A stretch of 11,312 nucleotides of DNA, from the NCBI GenBank assembly GCA_002389705.1, contig DGQJ01000351.1:5534-16845 (forward strand), given 5' to 3'. Position 1 is the first letter of the stretch. Each line of letters starts with the position of its first letter. Source of the stretch: Bacteroidales bacterium UBA4417 (GTDB taxonomy: Bacteria; Bacteroidota; Bacteroidia; Bacteroidales; UBA4417). The notes beneath the pieces were generated by a model. It had not been told where the DNA came from. It saw only the letters and a list, made by a program, of their open reading frames with translations, and did not search any database. Shown piece after piece: positions 6,860-11,312 of this stretch. The position numbers were made by a program, and so were the translations under genes.

Positions 6860-6880
6860 AAGCTAATCAGAACTTAGCTT
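6860..6880. promoter_or_regulatory. Second inverted repeat upstream of the 6103-6816 gene
   Basis: AAGCTAA and TTAGCTT are exact reverse complements with a 7-base spacer. Its left arm, with the neighbouring A residues, reads TAGCTTTT on the minus strand, one mismatch from the TAnnTTTG promoter box. A binding protein here could therefore cover the promoter. Confidence 0.35.
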
Positions 6881-6930
6881 ATTTTGTCACATCTCCGATG
6901 GAAATAAGTTTTATAACAAACAGCAGCTTA

Positions 6931-6948
6931 TTTTGAAGATCTTCAAAA
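6931..6948. promoter_or_regulatory. Perfect 18-bp palindrome
   Basis: TTTTGAAGATCTTCAAAA is a perfect, spacerless palindrome, 115 bases upstream of the barrel gene that starts at 6816. It is followed one base later by the inverted repeat CAACTGC/GCAGTTG (6950-6956 and 6969-6975). A homodimeric regulator site is the simplest reading. The 6950-6975 stem followed by CTTTT on the minus strand could alternatively be part of a weak terminator for the gene ending at 7050. Confidence 0.45.
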
Positions 6949-7049
6949 GCAACTGCTGTCGCAAAATCGCAGTTGAAGGAACCGCGGTGTTTTGCAAATT
7001 ATAAAACTACAGTTAAAATTACGACTTTATAGAATCTGAAAGGCAAATA

Positions 7050-7673
7050 TTATCTTTTAAAATCGAAGCAAACAATGCCGCTAAATCCAAACTGCCACAG
7101 CGTAGCATAATCAGGAACAACATAGGCGCCTCCATAGTAACCATACCAAACATCGCTGCCAAATGTTGAAATAATGGATTGCATGTACGCTTCCAGTTTT
7201 AAGGAAACAACAGAAGCTGTTTTTATTTTAACGCCCAGTCTGGCATCCCACGCAAATTTGGTGGCTGTATTATCATTAGCGCCAATAATCCCTACGCCTA
7301 AACCAAGCCCTCCATACGGATTGATCTTCGCATCAGGATCAGGGCTTAAATAGGTATTTCCTCCCAGCAAAATGTAATTTACAGAGCCTTTATTATCATT
7401 TGACGGGTTTATCTGTACACCACTATTTCTATAAAGCGGGAAATAAGTGTCCATTCTATGGTACTTCAATGTTATGGATTTATTAAAGTCAGCAAAATAT
7501 TCAATTCCGCCGCCGTATCGGAAAGCAGCCTGAACATCTGTATAAAATGCATCGAAATTCACCTTGTCGTGAAAAGTGTAACCTGCATCTAAATTAAGAC
7601 TAATTGTTCCGGGTTGGGCACGTAATGCTCCAACACTCAGTGCAATGCTGATAATGATTAAGATTTTTTTCAT
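7050..7673 (-). CDS. Small outer-membrane beta-barrel protein
   Basis: A 207-residue precursor with a clear signal peptide (M-K-K, hydrophobic core 4-16, cleavage after A19 in L-R-A before Q). The mature part shows regular strand alternation, with turns rich in Gly, Asp and Asn. It includes G-G-G-I-E-Y-F near the first third and the central Gly-rich P-Y-G-G-L-G-L-G-V-G-I typical of small OmpA/OmpW-like or PF13505-type barrels, which fits an eight-strand barrel. It ends F-D-F-K-R, with aromatic residues just before the C-terminus. No ligand-binding domain or OmpA peptidoglycan-binding domain is present. The ATG at 7671-7673 gives a complete signal and follows an A-rich leader. Function unknown. 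It is one of three neighbouring minus-strand barrel genes that do not look like copies of one another. Confidence 0.72.
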   Translation of the reverse strand: MKKILIIISIALSVGALRAQPGTISLNLDAGYTFHDKVNFDAFYTDVQAAFRYGGGIEYFADFNKSITLKYHRMDTYFPLYRNSGVQINPSNDNKGSVNYILLGGNTYLSPDPDAKINPYGGLGLGVGIIGANDNTATKFAWDARLGVKIKTASVVSLKLEAYMQSIISTFGSDVWYGYYGGAYVVPDYATLWQFGFSGIVCFDFKR

Positions 7674-8002
7674 TTTTGTTTCGATTAAATTGTTAAATGG
7701 TAAGATTAGTATTTGTTGCCAAACGGTCGTATTTGTTTTCGTGAATCAAGTGACTGTTTAAATTTATCAAATAAAAGCAATTAGTTAAGTAAAAGTCGGA
7801 AGACAGGAGTCCGAAGACGGAAGACAGGAGTCCGAAGACCGAAGACTGAAGTCAGGCATTTCTTCTTCGCCGTATATCCTCTACGCTGATTCTCCCATTC
7901 GCCCCTCTTTATGTTAAATACAATAATTTTAACAGACCCTAAATTAGCAGACTTACACGGCATTAAATGTTTTTTATTCAGGTTCATATTCAATGGTTAT
8001 CG
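7674..8002. other. 329-base gap without a supported gene
   Basis: The gap lies between the 3' end of the ZIP gene and the start of the barrel gene at 7673. It holds the heptamer array at 7795-7857, a short pyrimidine-rich stretch at about 7884-7907, and a weak dyad GTTAAA/TTTAAC at about 7914-7934. The last 110 bases before 7673 presumably contain that gene's promoter, but I find no exact TAnnTTTG there. A 70-codon minus-strand frame crosses the array and is not believable as a gene. Confidence 0.7.
7795..7857 (+). repeat. Nine-unit degenerate heptamer array, GWCNGRA type
   Basis: The stretch divides without gaps into nine 7-base units of the form G-[A/T]-C-N-G-[A/G]-A; only the last base of the last unit deviates. 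Units include GTCGGAA, GACAGGA, GTCCGAA, GACGGAA, GACCGAA and GACTGAA. The 21 bases at 7802-7822 recur at 7823-7843 with one mismatch, showing a recent three-unit duplication. Shifting the phase gives AAGTCGG at 7793-7799, the word shared with the array at 3745-3800. Confidence 0.85.
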
Positions 8003-8740
8003 TCAGGGATGTTCCAGTAAAATCATAGCCACTGAAATAAAGAATCCTAAAACCATGGCAATACCGGTTACTTTTCCACCATGCTCATAAGCTTCGGGTA
8101 TCATAGAGTTGGCAAGTACCATAAGAATAGCGCCACCGGCAAAAGCCTGGATAAATGCAAGCCATGTTTCGGATGTGTTGCTGAATAATGTGAAACCAGC
8201 TACTGATGCAAGGGCGCAGATTACGGCAATGAATATCCACAGCAGAATTATTTTACTTTTCTTCCAGCCGCCTGCTTTCATTCCGGTAGTACCTGCAACA
8301 GCTTCTGGCAGGTTGGAGATAAAAACCGCTACAAGCATTGCCAGGCTGACTGTTCCCCCTTCAAAAATGCCCAATCCGATAACAATCGATTCAGGTATTC
8401 CATCGAGAATTATACCCAGGAGCATTGGAACCACAAGACTGGAATGATGGGATGTCTCTGGGTCCATTCGGTTTTTTGAACCTAACTTTTCTATGAGCTT
8501 GTCGCTGAAATAAAAGGTAAATGCCCCGGCAAAAAGACCAAATGCCGGGAAACCTGTTCCTCTTCCAAGTTTTATTGCTTCAAAAATCAATTCGTAAGAT
8601 ACAGCAGATATCAGGGTCCCGGCACCAAATGCCATTATCATCCCCAGGGATTTCTTAGGTAAATTGAACCTGGAAGCTATAAAACCTCCTGCAACCAGAG
8701 ATGAAGTTGCCAGTAAACCTAATAAAAATGCGTTTAGCAT
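8003..8740 (-). CDS. ZIP-family divalent metal transporter
   Basis: This 245-residue inner-membrane protein has the eight-helix ZIP plan: helices 1-3 in the first 80 residues, a short loop at 86-101 containing His98-His99, and helices 4-8 after it. The metal-path motifs are recognisable but non-canonical. Helix 4 carries D113-G-I-P-E117-S where many ZIPs have H-N-x-P-E-G. Helix 5 has S-N143-L-P-E146, and helix 6 has I-P-E216 with E219-H220 just behind. The two Pro-Glu pairs and the helix-6 Glu are kept, so a functional metal site is likely. ZIPs move Zn, Fe, Mn or related ions into the cytoplasm, but the replaced His/Asn makes specificity uncertain. The ATG at 8738-8740 begins directly at helix 1. 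The gene is preceded by a 165-base gap and a likely terminator, so it is probably monocistronic. No zinc-responsive operator is obvious. Confidence 0.88.
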   Translation of the reverse strand: MLNAFLLGLLATSSLVAGGFIASRFNLPKKSLGMIMAFGAGTLISAVSYELIFEAIKLGRGTGFPAFGLFAGAFTFYFSDKLIEKLGSKNRMDPETSHHSSLVVPMLLGIILDGIPESIVIGLGIFEGGTVSLAMLVAVFISNLPEAVAGTTGMKAGGWKKSKIILLWIFIAVICALASVAGFTLFSNTSETWLAFIQAFAGGAILMVLANSMIPEAYEHGGKVTGIAMVLGFFISVAMILLEHP

Positions 8741-8889
8741 ATCAAAACAGTATTAAAAATGAACTAAAGCTAAATTAATAATTTTACTAACACTGTAACT
8801 CAGAATTTTCCAAAATCGCCCGCCTTCATATAATCGGCACTGCTCTAAATCCAGATAATATTATGTACGAGTTGTTGAGGTTCAGTGAA

Positions 8890-8903
8890 AACAGTGCACT
8901 GTT
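8890..8903 (-). terminator. Terminator candidate after the 172-residue membrane protein
   Basis: AACAGTGCACTGTT is a perfect 14-bp palindrome two bases past the stop codon of the gene at 8906. On the minus strand it ends in TTTT followed by CAC. Stem AACAG/CTGTT with a TGCA loop gives a compact hairpin with a short U tract. The position directly after a stop favours termination over an operator role. Confidence 0.55.
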
Positions 8904-8905
8904 GT

Positions 8906-9424
8906 TTATTCAGCATGTTTTTGTAAAAAAAGTTCCCGTACTTTCTTTTTACCCAATACTCGTACCATCTCTTTAAAACCGAAGAAAGGTATAAATGAAA
9001 AGAAAATCAAAAGTGCTCCTCCCAACCATACATTTGTAACATGATTTTTCAATTCTTTAGAAGCTTCAACCAGGGATGGAGAATGAATGGTTGCCCGTAG
9101 GGTAATCTCCGTAATATCGAAAAGCATTACCCAAATAGTGAAAAGTGCAGCTTTATATAGCACAGGAAATATTAAAGGTTTGTACTCGAACTTCCGGCTT
9201 ATACGTAAAAATGTACCTATCATCACCACTTTAGCAATTACCAGGGCTTTGAGCACACCGCTGAAATAATCGTCGAGGTATATATCGTAATGCGCCAATA
9301 CCAGCCTGCGGTAAAAAATAATGGCGCTGAATACCAGAGCCATATAAATGACATTTATCCAGTATTCATTAAACTCATGGAGGAATTTTTGTTTCCAGCT
9401 TTTTTTTACTTCCGGGTCTGCCAT
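8906..9424 (-). CDS. Conserved hypothetical membrane protein, four helices
   Basis: A 172-residue protein with a charged N-terminus (1-20) and four membrane segments at about 22-40, 54-74, 84-107 and 131-150. The features look like those of a widespread uncharacterised family: E-Y-W-I-N-V-I-Y before helix 1, R-R-L-V-L-A after it, a central K-P-L-I-x-P-x-L-Y-K-A entry to helix 3, and P-F-F-G-F-K-E-M-x-R-V-L-G-K-K-K-V-R-E-L-F after helix 4. I recognise the family pattern but know of no assigned function. The basic C-terminal tail (151-172) should be cytoplasmic. The gene is 182 bases downstream of the SulP gene on the same strand; the gap carries a heptamer-like array and no strong terminator, so co-transcription is possible but unproven. 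The ATG at 9422-9424 is the natural start. Confidence 0.75.
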   Translation of the reverse strand: MADPEVKKSWKQKFLHEFNEYWINVIYMALVFSAIIFYRRLVLAHYDIYLDDYFSGVLKALVIAKVVMIGTFLRISRKFEYKPLIFPVLYKAALFTIWVMLFDITEITLRATIHSPSLVEASKELKNHVTNVWLGGALLIFFSFIPFFGFKEMVRVLGKKKVRELFLQKHAE

Positions 9425-9517
9425 TGAAAAAATGTTAATTAGGACACTGTTTAAAATTGCGAAAAAGTACTTAACAAAGCAAAAATGTTATGATAGGGCA
9501 TAATTATTTACCTAATT

Positions 9518-9555
9518 CCTTCCTGTCGCCCTTTCTCCATGCCGCTCCTTGCCCC
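9518..9555 (-). repeat. Heptamer-like purine-rich array, GGRGNRR type
   Basis: On the minus strand the stretch reads as the 7-base units GGGGCAA, GGAGCGG, then three extra bases, then GGAGAAA, GGGCGAC and AGGAAGG. The period is 7 with one 3-base interruption, and one strand is almost purely purine. It is weaker than the array at 7795 but of the same character, and again intergenic. Confidence 0.4.
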
Positions 9556-9606
9556 AGAACATCCATTAACTTTAATAAAGCACAAAAACAGAAACTTTGA
9601 CAGTTT

Positions 9607-11312
9607 TTACTTCTTAGTTTGTTCCATAGTTTTTTTTGCCAAAGCAGGATCAATGCAGTACACAGCATCGTAATGTGTAAAATGGATGTTATTTTTCATG
9701 TCCTCGTAGAATTTTGTTTTTTTCAGCCCATCCAAAATCGGTCCTTTAATTTCTGAAAGGTGCAATGCAATTCCTCCTTCTTTCAGCCTCTGATTAATGG
9801 ATTTTAGACTTTCGAGGCCAGAAGCATCAATGGCATTTACTGCTGAGCAATTAAGAATAAAATCCTGAATCTCAGGATTAGAGGCAACCAGTTCATTTAC
9901 CTGGGTTTCAAGCAACCTGGCATTCGGGAAATAGATGCTTTCGTCCATCCGCATCGAAACGATCAGGGGAGAAGTAACAACATCATCATAGCGCCCGACA
10001 TTCCGGAAAGATTGTGTTCCCGGAATCTGGCCAATAACTGCAATATGGGGCCTTGAAGTTCGGTAAAGGTACATCATAAACGAAATGCCGATACCTGCCA
10101 TAAGCCCGGCAATAACTCCCAAAGTCAGTGTAAGTAAAATCGTCAATGCCATTGCAATTGCATCGGAAGGCGAATAGGTGTAAGTTACTTTTACAGCCTT
10201 AAAGTTGACCATGGAAAGGACTGCGACAAAAATGGTAGCACCAAGTGTTGCACTTGGCAGGAAAAATAAAAGAGGAGTAAGGAAAAGCGCCACAAGCGCA
10301 ATGGCGACTGCTGTAAACGCGCCAGCAGCAGGGGTTTCGGCGCCGGCTTCGAAGTTAACGATGGACCTTGAAAAGCCACCAGCTACTGGAAAACCTCCTG
10401 ATAAGGAAGACGCGATGTTGGTAGCGCCTAAAGCCAGCATTTCCTGGTTAGGATCTAAATGCTGCCGTTTTTTTGCGGCAAGCGTCTGGGCAACCGAAAT
10501 GGATGCAACATACCCGATAATTGCAATCAGAACTGCCGGAGTCAACAATTTGCTCCAAAGTTCAAGATTAAAGGGTGGCAAGGCAAGGCTTGGTAGCCCG
10601 GCCGGAACTGTGCCCACAATTTTCACGCCTTGTTTGTCGAGTCCAAATCCTGACACACATAATATGGTAATAATGATGGCAATCACAGGTCCCATTTTCG
10701 CTATATTACCTGCGATCCTTTTACCCATTCCCACCTTGGTAAGGAGATTAGCGAGGTTTTTACGAACTAAAAGCAAAAAAATGACTACCGGTACTCCGAT
10801 AGTGGCAGTATAAACATTGATCTGACCGGCGTTTTTTACCAATGAAATCACCTGGTCAAGAAATGTTCCGCCTTCGGAAGGAATTCCCAGTACCGGTGTC
10901 AACTGCCCCGCCGCGATCTGTAGGCCGACGGCAGTGCCTAATCCAGCCATAACCGGAAAACTTATGAAATTTGTAAGAAATCCAAGCTTTAAGAAACCAA
11001 GGATTATCAGGATTATACCTGTCAGCAAGGCAAGTGTCATAGCAGCCCCGAGGTATTCGGGAGTTCCCTGGGCGGCAACCGGGGCAACAGCTGCCAGTGT
11101 CATAAGGCTGGTTACGGCAACAGGTCCAACAGAAAGAGATCGGGAGGTTCCAAAGATTGCATATAAAATAAGTGGTGCTATGGAAGCATAGAGACCGACT
11201 TCGGGAGGAAGACCAGCCAACTGGGCATAGGCAAGTGACTGCGGGATAAGCATGATTGAAACAATGACCGCAACAACCAGATCGTTGGTGGCGGTTTGTT
11301 TGTTATATGTTG
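9607..11312 (-). CDS. SulP-family anion transporter with C-terminal STAS domain (5' end beyond the window)
   Basis: The frame is open to the right edge. The 19 codons before Met at 11251-11253 continue family sequence (a basic/polar stretch, then D-L-V-V-A-V-I-V-S-I leading into M-L-I-P-Q-S-L-A-Y-A), so that Met is internal and about 30 residues are missing. The SulP signature is clear: I-P-Q-S-L-A-Y-A-x-L-A-G-L-P-P with G-L-Y-A-S, then the helix-3 region ending S-V-G-P-V-A-V. The later segment G-G-F-P-V-A-G-G-F-S-R-S-I-V-N corresponds to the conserved anion-site helix. The last 130 or so residues form a cytoplasmic STAS domain, with D-A-S-G-L-E-S-L at the position of the phosphoserine loop of anti-sigma-factor antagonists. 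SulP proteins carry sulfate, bicarbonate or dicarboxylates, usually with H+ or Na+; the substrate cannot be read here. No carbonic anhydrase or sulfate-assimilation gene is adjacent within the window. Confidence 0.95.
   Translation of the reverse strand, partial: TYNKQTATNDLVVAVIVSIMLIPQSLAYAQLAGLPPEVGLYASIAPLILYAIFGTSRSLSVGPVAVTSLMTLAAVAPVAAQGTPEYLGAAMTLALLTGIILIILGFLKLGFLTNFISFPVMAGLGTAVGLQIAAGQLTPVLGIPSEGGTFLDQVISLVKNAGQINVYTATIGVPVVIFLLLVRKNLANLLTKVGMGKRIAGNIAKMGPVIAIIITILCVSGFGLDKQGVKIVGTVPAGLPSLALPPFNLELWSKLLTPAVLIAIIGYVASISVAQTLAAKKRQHLDPNQEMLALGATNIASSLSGGFPVAGGFSRSIVNFEAGAETPAAGAFTAVAIALVALFLTPLLFFLPSATLGATIFVAVLSMVNFKAVKVTYTYSPSDAIAMALTILLTLTLGVIAGLMAGIGISFMMYLYRTSRPHIAVIGQIPGTQSFRNVGRYDDVVTSPLIVSMRMDESIYFPNARLLETQVNELVASNPEIQDFILNCSAVNAIDASGLESLKSINQRLKEGGIALHLSEIKGPILDGLKKTKFYEDMKNNIHFTHYDAVYCIDPALAKKTMEQTKK

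Noticed and set aside
7781..7993. A 70-codon minus-strand frame with a repeated L-R-T-P-V-F-R peptide
   Set aside because: The peptide repeat is only the translation of the heptamer array (21 bases equal 7 codons). The rest shows no domain, signal or family resemblance, and the frame is short and followed by no regulatory signal.
10205..10813. A 202-codon plus-strand frame
   Set aside because: It is antisense to the SulP gene. Its Ala/Lys/Pro-rich product is the usual shadow of hydrophobic membrane-protein codons.

Overview
The window looks like a chromosomal segment from a member of the Bacteroidota. The arguments are a DUF3667-type protein, four small secreted outer-membrane beta-barrel proteins, a long S1-type arylsulfatase, AT-rich gaps without clear Shine-Dalgarno sequences, and two exact matches to the Bacteroidota -7 promoter element TAnnTTTG. 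I see no rRNA, tRNA, CRISPR, transposase, integrase or phage gene. The content is mostly ordinary housekeeping and envelope genes. The unusual signals lie in one decaying gene start and in the intergenic DNA.

Layout: positions 1-2125 (minus strand) hold an exported arylsulfatase that runs off the left edge. A divergent regulatory region follows, with a promoter candidate facing each way and a 20-bp inverted repeat between them. Next, on the plus strand, come a DUF3667-like membrane protein with a damaged 5' end (2359-3085), a DUF202 membrane protein (3152-3556) and an outer-membrane barrel protein (3840-4655). From 4877 to the right edge everything is on the minus strand. In transcription order (right to left) it is a SulP anion transporter with a STAS domain (cut by the edge), a conserved four-helix membrane protein, a ZIP metal transporter, and three unrelated outer-membrane barrel proteins.

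Gene cooperation: spacing is wide (66-330 bp gaps, no overlaps), so most genes are probably transcribed singly or in pairs. The set is envelope-centred: sulfate-ester hydrolysis in the periplasm or at the surface, inner-membrane anion and divalent-metal transport, and several outer-membrane barrels. A link between the sulfatase and the SulP carrier through released sulfate is conceivable, but they are 7.5 kb apart and nothing in the sequence ties them together.

Intergenic DNA: four gaps carry short, imperfect tandem arrays with a 7-bp period (3597-3617, 3745-3800, 7795-7857, 9518-9555). Two share the word AAGTCGG in opposite orientations and look like one dispersed repeat family. Other noteworthy sites are a (TATT)5 repeat just upstream of a barrel-protein gene, a group of four dyads including a perfect 18-bp palindrome between two barrel genes, and two terminator candidates.
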